Of a DNA stretch of 44,547 bases, positions 30,383 through 37,642 are shown in pieces. This DNA is from Blattamonas nauphoetae (taxonomy: Eukaryota; Preaxostyla; Oxymonadida): contig JARBJD010000474.1 of assembly GCA_033064195.1 (NCBI GenBank), forward strand, positions 1 to 44,547. The letters are read 5' to 3'. The first letter of the stretch is position 1; the number at the start of each line of letters is the position of its first letter. Below the pieces are notes generated by a model that was not told the origin of the DNA, did not search any database, and saw only the letters and a list, made by a program, of their open reading frames with translations. Position numbers and translations under genes: made by a program.

Positions 30383-32071
30383 TTAATAGCCACGTTTAAC
30401 TTCTTCATACGCTTCTTGGAGTCGACGATCAATGACATATCGTACTCGTGGTTGTCCATTTTCAATCCAGAACAGCCAGTATGATGCTTGATGTAATGCC
30501 AGTATTGGTGGAGGAGGACCTTCTGGAGTTGATGTGAAATATGGATCATGCTGACCTTGAATGATTGGAGTTCCTCTGAAGACAATGTTCACCGATTCGG
30601 CTGTCGAAATCCCTTCTTCCCCACCAGCGATTTCACTTCGATCTGTTGGGACCATGAATGTGAAGCAAGTCTCATCTGTGATGGGTCTTCTTCTCGATCT
30701 TTGTTTTTCTTCTCTATTGAAGATATATTTATAAACGCGAGATGAACAAATGGAATTCTCAAACTCTTCAGTTGCTGAACAACCAATGAAATCACCATTC
30801 ACCATCATCATTTGATAGAACTCTGGTGATATTGTTGACATCGGGAAATTGGGAAAGTTGGATCCCAGCATTTCGAATTGACCAACATAATGAGGATTTC
30901 TAAAGACTGTACATTCGTTTGGTCTTTCCGGGAATAAGCACATAAGATTCATGAGATTGTTGAGTTTGATACTGATGTTCGATCTCACTCCCATCGCAGT
31001 TGCTTTTGATTGAAATGATTGAGTGTCAATTCTTTCTGCTTTCAGAACATAAAGAGTCTTCGAATAAGTGTTGAAGAGGAATTGTTTCGTTGCATCAGTG
31101 ATTTGATATCCATAACAAACTGTCGTGACTTTATCCACTGATGAAGCAAGAACTGTGGTAGTGTCTTCCATAGTCATAATCTCCACAACATCCCCAGTTG
31201 GAAGATTCATTTGTTGTACTGGATTTCCTATTTGTTTACATTCCTGTGTAACAGTTGTGAATTCTCCATGGTACATTAATTCCATGTCTCGTGGACGCGC
31301 TATTTCTGACAAAGGCTTTCCGTTATAACGGTCCGTACTATCTTGAAGTATATTTCGAATGACTGTTGAGGTTCGAATTGGACAATACACAAGCGAATCA
31401 GTTGTCAAATGAAATCTTAATCGCAGATTCCCAAAGATGGAATTTGGGTACTGATCAAAGGTACTCAGTGGAAGGAGATTCACAAATGGAATCACTAACG
31501 GAATAGTAAATGTAAGGGGTTGTCCATTCAACGAACCCTCCGAAGGAGTGTGATAGAATCCACAGACACTCGGATCCATTCTCTGAACATTTTCCCACAG
31601 ACTGTAACAATGCTTCATGTTGTTTTTCTCTTCTTGTGACTTGAATGTGTGATACAGAAATGATTCATGGATGTGATTATTCTGGAGTGTATTGTCAATA
31701 ATGTTTCCTTGACTATCAACCAGTCTCATATCTCGAATCGCATCTGAGGATGATTTGTATCCGTAGAACATTCCACGAAGTCCAAGATAAGAATTACTGC
31801 TACTATCTGCACCCAGTGTTGGAACAGTAACAGTAAGATCGATACGCAAATGGCTCTTCGAAAACTCGGTCACATCATGACCATCATAACACAATGGAAC
31901 TTCAATCTCATCTGTGATTCTGCATGGCATGGGAGGATTTGTTGGATGGACTTCCTGAATCGAATAGACGTGTGGTTCTGAATCCCACTGTTTCGGGAGG
32001 TATGATTGCACTTCAATTTGCTCAATTAGTGTCGATGTTGGTTTGGATTGATTTGCTCTGATACTTCTCAT
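30383..32071 (-). CDS. Capsid-like protein, paralogue 2 (562 aa)
   Basis: The start MRSIRANQSKPTSTLIEQIE follows the motif at 32078-32089. The protein shares blocks in order with the 622-aa protein upstream: FGNLRLRFHLTTDSLVYCPI against FGDLKLSVYINEDAFVCCPV, then FRNPHYVGQF against FHNPMQKDLR, ISPEFYQMMMVNGDFIG against IGARFYQFALSTLNLDS, and near the end RGTPIIQGQHDPYF against RSQPIYQGNLDTYY. Length, beta-rich character and position fit a double-jelly-roll major capsid protein of Polintons, but I cannot confirm the fold. Either paralogue might be the main hexon-like protein and the other a variant for special positions. Confidence 0.65.
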   Translation of the reverse strand: MRSIRANQSKPTSTLIEQIEVQSYLPKQWDSEPHVYSIQEVHPTNPPMPCRITDEIEVPLCYDGHDVTEFSKSHLRIDLTVTVPTLGADSSSNSYLGLRGMFYGYKSSSDAIRDMRLVDSQGNIIDNTLQNNHIHESFLYHTFKSQEEKNNMKHCYSLWENVQRMDPSVCGFYHTPSEGSLNGQPLTFTIPLVIPFVNLLPLSTFDQYPNSIFGNLRLRFHLTTDSLVYCPIRTSTVIRNILQDSTDRYNGKPLSEIARPRDMELMYHGEFTTVTQECKQIGNPVQQMNLPTGDVVEIMTMEDTTTVLASSVDKVTTVCYGYQITDATKQFLFNTYSKTLYVLKAERIDTQSFQSKATAMGVRSNISIKLNNLMNLMCLFPERPNECTVFRNPHYVGQFEMLGSNFPNFPMSTISPEFYQMMMVNGDFIGCSATEEFENSICSSRVYKYIFNREEKQRSRRRPITDETCFTFMVPTDRSEIAGGEEGISTAESVNIVFRGTPIIQGQHDPYFTSTPEGPPPPILALHQASYWLFWIENGQPRVRYVIDRRLQEAYEEVKRGY

Positions 32072-32111
32072 TTATAGAAAAATAAAAAATACAATTCGTT
32101 GACAAGACTTT

Positions 32112-33980
32112 TCAATTTGGAATTATTCCTAAATCTTTGTGTAATGCTTTCAATGTGTGATTTGGATAATATTCAACAATGGGAACGTCATTGCTGAATC
32201 GTAGGACCCACCACGTTGTTGCAGTTGTTGCTAGAATCGGTGCTGGCGGATGAGTAAATGTTGTCATATCACCACCACTCTGACTTGGATTGTAAACATT
32301 GTAGTATGTGTCGAGATTGCCTTGATATATCGGTTGTGATCTCAAAGTGACAGGAACGTTCTGACCTTTGGAACTGATGGAATCATTGCAGTTTGTTGGG
32401 CATCCACTTCGTTGTGTTGAGAAGCACAAGAGGAAGTCAGTATTGTCATGAATCGGTCGAACTCTTGTCATTGTCTCATTGGGATAATTCTGATCACCAG
32501 TGAGTTTCTCTTCAACGAGAGAATCTGTAAGTGATCGCTCCAAATCATCTGGAACAGCTAGATAGGAATCAAGATTGAGAGTCGACAATGCAAACTGATA
32601 GAAGCGAGCTCCAATAGTGGTAGTCGGATTATCTGGATAGTATTTGTTCAGCAGATTCACACGAAGATCTTTCTGCATTGGATTGTGGAAACAGGTGACT
32701 TCATTATCGTAGTGACGGAAGAGGAGCATGATATCCTTGGCATTTGTGAGTACCATCTGCTGTGTGCAATCAATTCCTTGCGCTGTCGGTGTCTTCTGAA
32801 ATGGATAGAACGATATTCTCTCTGCTGGAATTGTTCCTGGACGATTAGTGTACATATTCCTGAGACTCTCTTTCGCGATTTCTTTCATTTTGTATCCAGC
32901 ACTCATGCAATAAACATCATCAACACGATAATCAGTGATGTTTAGTGAAATATACTGATCCACAAATTCTGGTTCAGTAGCTACAACGCCAGCAGAATTA
33001 AAGTAGATGTCTTTTGTTACTGTTGGTTGCTGAAATGATTGACCGATTTGAACGAAATTCTTGGTGCAAGAAGTGACAAGATTGTTCAGAAAGAATGGAC
33101 GATGTTGAATACAATCGGCGATTGAAGTTTTAATTGATGGTGCTGCTGCAGTCCCAACTACAATTGATGATAGGGTATTTTTGAAAGTGAGTTCAGGATT
33201 TACTGGACAGCAAACAAAAGCGTCTTCATTGATGTACACACTCAATTTCAAATCACCAAAGAGACATTTTGGATAGTCAGTCATCCCTGAGAAAATGAGA
33301 AGATCTTCAAGATTGATTGATACACGAATTGGGACGTCAATGGTATCTTTGAAAACACCAGTTCCAGAAGTTGTTGTGAAATCCGATAATGGAATATAGA
33401 CGCCAGCAACAGATTCATCGTGAGTCCAAGCATTTTGCCATGGTGTGTGTGAGTGTTTTCGATTTTCCAATTGACTCTTCGGTTTGATCATGTTGTAGAT
33501 ATGTGATTCCATCGACACGTCATTATTAGCTGTGCTAGTGATTCTTTGATTATTGTGAAGAACTGTGAATCTACTAAAGATTGATGCCGAATGTTTGAGT
33601 CCAACGAAGATGAACATTCTCTCATTCATGAACGATCCGATTTTACCAGATGTAGTTTGCCAATTGTTGACTTTCAGTGTTGCTGTCATAGTGAAAGTAA
33701 TGAATGAATCATCGATTTGACAAATGTCTTGATTGCCAGTGAGTGGAATGATGATTTCTTGTCCTTTGTAGAATCTTGAATTCTCCGATGGTTTCAATTC
33801 TTCGATCGAAGTGCTGTGTGCGCCATCGTTCAATAAGAAATTGACGTGATGCTCGGACATTAGTTGCTGTTGTATTTGACCAATGTCATCTCTGGTGTAC
33901 TTTATTGATCCAGTGCTGTTTCCAGTCAAGGTTGATGCTCCATGTCTTTTGTTTGTCAGATGAGTAATGTGTGAGTTCAT
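32112..33980 (-). CDS. Capsid-like protein, paralogue 1 (622 aa)
   Basis: I place the start at MNSHITHLTNKRHGASTLTG, 11 codons inside the longest frame, because the A/T-rich motif (33987-33998) lies inside the longer reading and ends six bases before this ATG. The chain is beta-rich: FYKGQEIIIPLTGNQDICQI, SFITFTMTATLKVNNWQT, IPIRV-type strands near residue 220 and SINLEDLLIFSG. Homology to the 562-aa neighbour is spread along the whole length, so the pair arose by tandem duplication. Size and context fit a Polinton double-jelly-roll capsid protein that would build an icosahedral shell. Fold assignment is inference. Confidence 0.7.
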   Translation of the reverse strand: MNSHITHLTNKRHGASTLTGNSTGSIKYTRDDIGQIQQQLMSEHHVNFLLNDGAHSTSIEELKPSENSRFYKGQEIIIPLTGNQDICQIDDSFITFTMTATLKVNNWQTTSGKIGSFMNERMFIFVGLKHSASIFSRFTVLHNNQRITSTANNDVSMESHIYNMIKPKSQLENRKHSHTPWQNAWTHDESVAGVYIPLSDFTTTSGTGVFKDTIDVPIRVSINLEDLLIFSGMTDYPKCLFGDLKLSVYINEDAFVCCPVNPELTFKNTLSSIVVGTAAAPSIKTSIADCIQHRPFFLNNLVTSCTKNFVQIGQSFQQPTVTKDIYFNSAGVVATEPEFVDQYISLNITDYRVDDVYCMSAGYKMKEIAKESLRNMYTNRPGTIPAERISFYPFQKTPTAQGIDCTQQMVLTNAKDIMLLFRHYDNEVTCFHNPMQKDLRVNLLNKYYPDNPTTTIGARFYQFALSTLNLDSYLAVPDDLERSLTDSLVEEKLTGDQNYPNETMTRVRPIHDNTDFLLCFSTQRSGCPTNCNDSISSKGQNVPVTLRSQPIYQGNLDTYYNVYNPSQSGGDMTTFTHPPAPILATTATTWWVLRFSNDVPIVEYYPNHTLKALHKDLGIIPN

Positions 33981-33986
33981 TTTATC

Positions 33987-33998
33987 AAAAATAAAAAA
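33987..33998 (-). promoter_or_regulatory. Start motif of the 622-aa capsid-like gene
   Basis: On the minus strand TTTTTTATTTTT is followed by GATAAAATG. The motif decides the start codon, since the longer frame would translate through it. Confidence 0.6.
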
Positions 33999-34009
33999 GT
34001 CCTTTTTAC

Positions 34010-34312
34010 TCATTTCTTTTTCACTTTCATCTTCTTAACTTTCGGTTTCATCTTTGCTTCCAATCTCAGTATTTCATCTCTGAGTTTGTTCGCAAGTGGA
34101 CCGTTTCCTTCATTGATTGCTTGCTCGTATTGTGCCATCTTTTCTGCATGGATTTGTTGGTCCGATTTCACATCTGGTATCATTTCCACACCTGTCTGTG
34201 CAATCTTGGAAATCACTGGTCCAACGAAGGGAATGAGATTCAAAAATGGAGCTCCAATTCTGAGAATGGTTTTGCCGACTCCTGCTAATTTTGATAACCA
34301 ACCTGGTGCCAT
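34010..34312 (-). CDS. Small MAPG protein A (100 aa)
   Basis: The start at 34312 gives MAPGWLSKLAGVGKTILRIG and follows the motif at 34319-34329; the longer frame to 34432 would run through the motif. Residues 10-50 are hydrophobic with glycine and proline (APFLNLIPFVGPVISKIAQT), a membrane-active-looking stretch. The tail is highly basic (LEAKMKPKVKKMKVKKK). A hydrophobic head with a basic tail resembles small adenovirus-type core or membrane-lytic proteins, which is inference. Its head matches the neighbouring 112-aa protein. Confidence 0.7.
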   Translation of the reverse strand: MAPGWLSKLAGVGKTILRIGAPFLNLIPFVGPVISKIAQTGVEMIPDVKSDQQIHAEKMAQYEQAINEGNGPLANKLRDEILRLEAKMKPKVKKMKVKKK

Positions 34313-34318
34313 TTTACT

Positions 34319-34329
34319 AAAAATAAAAA
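34319..34329 (-). promoter_or_regulatory. Start motif of MAPG protein A
   Basis: TTTTTATTTTT then AGTAAAATGG on the minus strand. It selects the internal ATG at 34312. Confidence 0.6.
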
Positions 34330-34343
34330 TATTAATATTGGAT

Positions 34344-34682
34344 TTACAAACCTTTGAATTGAATCTTTGAATTTGACGATTGGGGCATGTCATCGTTGGA
34401 ATAGCGAGCATTTCGTGGAGGATCATAATCAATGATTTGTCTTTGATCTGAGATGCCCTGTCGTTGTGGTTTTTGTGACTGATTCATTGCTTTATTTTGC
34501 TGGTATGCATCCATCATTCCCCCTAATCCGTGAAGAATACCTCCTGCAGTTTGTCCGAATTTACTGTTGGTTTGTGACAGTAATCCGCCTCCAACTTGAA
34601 GTAACGAGGGTGCTAATGGTTTGATGAATTGAAAGAATTGTTTACCAATATTTTTGAGTTTGTTGAAACTTCCTGGTGCCAT
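34344..34682 (-). CDS. Small MAPG protein B (112 aa)
   Basis: The frame starts MAPGSFNKLKNIGKQFFQFI after the motif at 34689-34700, nearly the same leader as protein A (MAPG, then a lysine-glycine helix). The middle is glycine-rich (LLQVGGGLLSQTNSKFGQTA, GGILHGLGGMMDAYQQNKAM) and the tail polar (QRQGISDQRQIIDYDPPRNA). Twin genes with the same head but different tails point to an old tandem duplication. I infer a minor virion role from its place among the structural genes. Confidence 0.7.
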   Translation of the reverse strand: MAPGSFNKLKNIGKQFFQFIKPLAPSLLQVGGGLLSQTNSKFGQTAGGILHGLGGMMDAYQQNKAMNQSQKPQRQGISDQRQIIDYDPPRNARYSNDDMPQSSNSKIQFKGL

Positions 34683-34688
34683 TTTAGT

Positions 34689-34700
34689 AAAAATAAAAAA
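34689..34700 (-). promoter_or_regulatory. Start motif of MAPG protein B
   Basis: TTTTTTATTTTT then ACTAAAATGG on the minus strand, six bases before the ATG. Confidence 0.55.
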
Positions 34701-34718
34701 TTCAAATCACAAACAAAT

Positions 34719-35321
34719 CTAACGGGGGATTGCCTTCGTCAATGAAATGCCATAGTTGAGGATAGTGTTGTATGCTTCATTGTAGGCAATGCTCATGTCT
34801 TTGCCACCAACGAGGATCTTGAAAATGGTTCGAAAGATTGGGAGAGAATTAATGCATGAACATTTGGTTGACAGATCATCCAGTTCAATCACCACATCAT
34901 TTATTCCTGTTAATGTCGCAATCAGTGCACATAAATCACTTTGGTTTGTGATCAGTTTCTTCGATGGTTCAATGAGGTTATTCAGCAGTTTCTTTTAACA
35001 AGCGAATGCATTCTTGTACACTAACAATAGTTGATCTTTGAATGCTGTAATGTTTGACGTGTACTCACGTAGCGGAATTGAACGGCTTTGTATCGGTGCT
35101 GATGGATAAACCTCGAGTGGTGGCGGGTCATATTTATCTCGTTCATTGTCCATCTCCACATTTGATGAACGATTGTCTCGCCTCTGCGAGGCTTCGAACT
35201 CTTTGTGAGAGTCAACTCCAGCCTTGCTCCTATCTTCGATGATGACATTGTTGGTGATTGATGTTGGTACTGAAGAAGAACTTGTGTGTTTTGTAAATTG
35301 ACAACTTAGAATTGGTTGCAT
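34719..35321 (-). pseudogene. Polinton gene of unknown function, looks broken
   Basis: The gene starts MQPILSCQFTKHTSSSSVPT at 35321 after the motif at 35332-35343. The first half is polar and carries a palindromic repeat in frame (KEFEASQRRDNRSSN), and the second half has helical character (NNLIEPSKKLITNQSDLCAL, GGKDMSIAYNEAYNTILNYG). As it stands it looks broken, with about one break. The family is unknown to me. It lies between the MAPG genes and the 320-aa gene in a run of minus-strand genes. Confidence 0.45.
35175..35212 (-). repeat. Palindromic repeat copy 2 (inside a gene)
   Basis: On the plus strand: GTCTCGCCTCTGCGAGGCTT followed by CGAACTC. Stem CTCGC/GCGAG keeps pairing although its bases differ from copies 4, 6 and 8, a compensatory pattern. 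Confidence 0.65.
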
Positions 35322-35361
35322 CACTTTCTATAAAAATAAAAAATTGAGATTACGTTTTTAA

Positions 35362-36324
35362 TTAACCGCTTCCTCCCATGGTCTTGACCAAATGTGCGTA
35401 TTGAGCATATTCAGGCATGTAATCATTTTGGAATCTACCGATGTCTTCGGTTCTTGTTTGATATGCTTCACGCGTCAGTTGATTCACAAGTGTTGAGATG
35501 GCAGCTGAATGTCGACCCAGGAAAGTCTTTAAATCTTCTGTGTTCTCAATGATTTCGAGAAACTGCGGATGAATCTGTTCCTTGAATGCTTTTCGTGTTT
35601 TTAATCTCTGATGATCTGGATTTGTACTGATGAAATTTTCTACATAGTCTTCAAGCCATTGATCCCACATCCGTGCCGCAACTTTTGATTGAATGGAATT
35701 GAAAACCATATTCTCCAATATATTGTTGCTGACATCTGCAGGTTGTTCTCGACTTGCACGATAAACCTTCAACGTCTCATTCATGAATTCACCAACGGCT
35801 TTCTTCATGATTGCGTAAGGTTGTTTTGATCGTTGTTCTTGCATTTCTGAGTAGCTAATGTCGTGAAATGTTGATGGTACTTCATACGTGCCAGTTTTGA
35901 GAAAATTCTGATGGACAGCTTTGATTTTTCTTCCGTTATCTTGACGAAATTGTGAATATGATGTCTGACGACGTGAATCTGGTGTTGGATTCATTGAATA
36001 GTATGTCTCGATGACAGGTCGACTATGATATGGTGCAAGCATAAAACCATTGGTGGCAATCAGATCCTTTGTGTCTTTGTCGTAGACCATCACATCAGGA
36101 ACTTTACCATATTTTTCCATTTTCACTTCCCAATTGTGTCCTGTTCGTTCAATGTATTCCAATGCTGATGGATAACTACTGAGTGCAGAATTGAATTTGG
36201 TGCGAATGTCATCATCAGCAAAGATTTGTTTCATCGCATCTCTGGTTGCCTGTTCGTATCTCATTTTCGGTCTCTTTGGTTGTGCTTTTCTTGTTGGTGG
36301 ATTGAACTTTATCTTTTCAGTCAT
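35362..36324 (-). CDS. Polinton protein of unknown function (320 aa)
   Basis: The start MTEKIKFNPPTRKAQPKRPK is 52 codons inside the longest frame and follows the motif at 36335-36345. The N-terminus is basic and proline-rich. The rest is mostly helical (RYEQATRDAMKQIFADDDIR, NNILENMVFNSIQSKVAARM, EDLKTFLGRHSAAISTLVNQ) and ends in MGGSG. No catalytic motif is seen. A structural or DNA-packaging accessory is plausible from its position next to the divergently read ATPase; only 56 bases separate the two starts. Confidence 0.7.
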   Translation of the reverse strand: MTEKIKFNPPTRKAQPKRPKMRYEQATRDAMKQIFADDDIRTKFNSALSSYPSALEYIERTGHNWEVKMEKYGKVPDVMVYDKDTKDLIATNGFMLAPYHSRPVIETYYSMNPTPDSRRQTSYSQFRQDNGRKIKAVHQNFLKTGTYEVPSTFHDISYSEMQEQRSKQPYAIMKKAVGEFMNETLKVYRASREQPADVSNNILENMVFNSIQSKVAARMWDQWLEDYVENFISTNPDHQRLKTRKAFKEQIHPQFLEIIENTEDLKTFLGRHSAAISTLVNQLTREAYQTRTEDIGRFQNDYMPEYAQYAHLVKTMGGSG

Positions 36325-36334
36325 GTTTTCATAC

Positions 36335-36345
36335 AAAATAAAAAA
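36335..36345 (-). promoter_or_regulatory. Start motif of the 320-aa gene
   Basis: TTTTTTATTTT then GTATGAAAACATG on the minus strand, in the 56-bp gap shared with the divergent ATPase gene. It decides the start at 36324. Confidence 0.55.
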
Positions 36346-36380
36346 TTCGTTTCTATATTTTAAATAGAGATAAATCATAA

Positions 36381-37235
36381 ATGAAAAGAACGAATATGTC
36401 TCCGTTGTCATTGACAGCATACGTGAATGCAAAACTGAGTGAAGTATCAAATAGAAATGTTTCTCATGAAGTTCAATCACTAATCCATCCAGATCTGAAT
36501 TTCAATCGCAACAGTGTTAATGTCCTCGTTGGAAATAGAGGCAGTGGAAAAACATTCAATGCACTTCGAGAGATTGCAAAGCTACAAAACGTGAATGTCA
36601 GAAATGAACTCTTTCACTTGTTTGTCTTCGTCACTGATAAGAACATTGATCCTACGTTCGACAAATTCAAACCAATCTTGAATGTTCCATTCGTGAAAGT
36701 CAAATACGATGATGCCCTTCCATTTCTATTAGAATTGTCTCAATCAAAAGCTGCTTATGAAGAAATTATTGACAATCAGTGGCAAGAGAGAATCACTGAT
36801 GAATGCAGAGAAGATCTCTTCGACTCACTTTACATTGAAGATTTCTCAATCAAGAATCTCCAAACGATTATCCTCCTTGATGACTGTCGTAGAATCCTTG
36901 GTGAACGAAGAGCATCCAAAAATAGAATGACAATGATGGACCTTTTATTGGAGAATCGACAACCAAAGTTCACTTTCTTTCTAACAATGCATGAGCTCTT
37001 CAGTTTGTCAGCAGACATGAAGTCAAACATCGATTCAATGTGGATCTTTGGAGGCTTCAACAAAGAACGAATCAGTAGAGTTTATCCTCAACTGAATGCA
37101 CCAATTGACATTCGACAATTCTGGAACATCTATCAACGAAAACAAAAATGTGAAGCAATCATTCTTCGATACAATACAGATGGAGTTGCATTGACAGAGA
37201 TCAACAAAGATGGTTTAATCAGAACTGTCCGTTAA
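36381..37235 (+). CDS. Genome-packaging ATPase of FtsK/HerA (A32-like) type (284 aa)
   Basis: Starting MKRTNMSPLSLTAYVNAKLS, it has a P-loop VLVGNRGSGKTF with Walker A at residues 51-58 and a Walker B IILLDD at 163-168, followed by an arginine-rich stretch (RRILGERRASKNRM) and LTMHELFSLSADMKSNIDSM, where the sensor region of the family lies. The length is usual for Polinton packaging ATPases. It would hydrolyse ATP to thread the element's DNA into a preformed capsid. It is read opposite to most other genes and ends at the first base of palindromic repeat copy 3. Confidence 0.9.
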   Translation: MKRTNMSPLSLTAYVNAKLSEVSNRNVSHEVQSLIHPDLNFNRNSVNVLVGNRGSGKTFNALREIAKLQNVNVRNELFHLFVFVTDKNIDPTFDKFKPILNVPFVKVKYDDALPFLLELSQSKAAYEEIIDNQWQERITDECREDLFDSLYIEDFSIKNLQTIILLDDCRRILGERRASKNRMTMMDLLLENRQPKFTFFLTMHELFSLSADMKSNIDSMWIFGGFNKERISRVYPQLNAPIDIRQFWNIYQRKQKCEAIILRYNTDGVALTEINKDGLIRTVR

Positions 37236-37274
37236 CCTTGCCAAAGGCTTCGAGCCCACCTAGTCGGCGAGCTC
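37236..37274 (-). repeat. Palindromic repeat copy 3 (between convergent genes)
   Basis: Plus strand: CCTTGCCAAAGGCTTCGAGC then CCACCTAGTCGGCGAG. The stop of the ATPase abuts it, and the stop of the facing gene lies inside it. Confidence 0.7.
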
Positions 37275-37568
37275 CTGAATTAGGTTACCAATCGAGTCTG
37301 TCAACGTTCGTATTGATTCTTCAATGTCTGACAATCTCTGATCAATCGAGGATTCACCTATAGTTTCATTGCTGACTTTCCGAAGTGCAATCTCACCTCT
37401 TATTTTTGTGATTCTGTATCCATCAATTTGAATCATTCGATTTAGTTTTTGAGTCGTCAATTCATTCAATTCCTTTCTATTCTTTTCCAAATATCTCTGA
37501 AAGTCATGAATGTTTGTGAACTCTTTCTGTTCAGGATCAAACGGTTCTAATATTTTCAATGATGTCAT
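37260..37568 (-). CDS. Small coiled-coil Polinton protein (102 aa)
   Basis: It begins MTSLKILEPFDPEQKEFTNI after a shortened start motif (37576-37584). The first 60 residues are helical and charged (FQRYLEKNRKELNELTTQKL), followed by a short beta-like block (IQIDGYRITKIRGEIALRKV) and a C-terminal heptad helix (RLSDIEESIRTLTDSIGNLI). The last residues, ELAD and the stop, come from palindromic repeat copy 3. The size and helix pattern suggest a small oligomer; function unknown. Confidence 0.65.
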   Translation of the reverse strand: MTSLKILEPFDPEQKEFTNIHDFQRYLEKNRKELNELTTQKLNRMIQIDGYRITKIRGEIALRKVSNETIGESSIDQRLSDIEESIRTLTDSIGNLIQELAD

Positions 37569-37597
37569 TTAACTGAAATAAAAATATTCGAAACAGT

Positions 37598-37635
37598 CTT
37601 GCCTTTGCAAGGCTTCGATCCCGACAGGGGTCGAG
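37598..37635 (-). repeat. Palindromic repeat copy 4 (between tandem genes)
   Basis: Plus strand: CTTGCCTTTGCAAGGCTTCG then ATCCCGACAGGGGTCGAG. Two hairpins: CTTGC/GCAAG, and CGATCCC against GGGGTCG with one wobble pair. It lies seven bases past the end of the integrase gene. Confidence 0.75.
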
Positions 37636-37642
37636 TTTTGAT

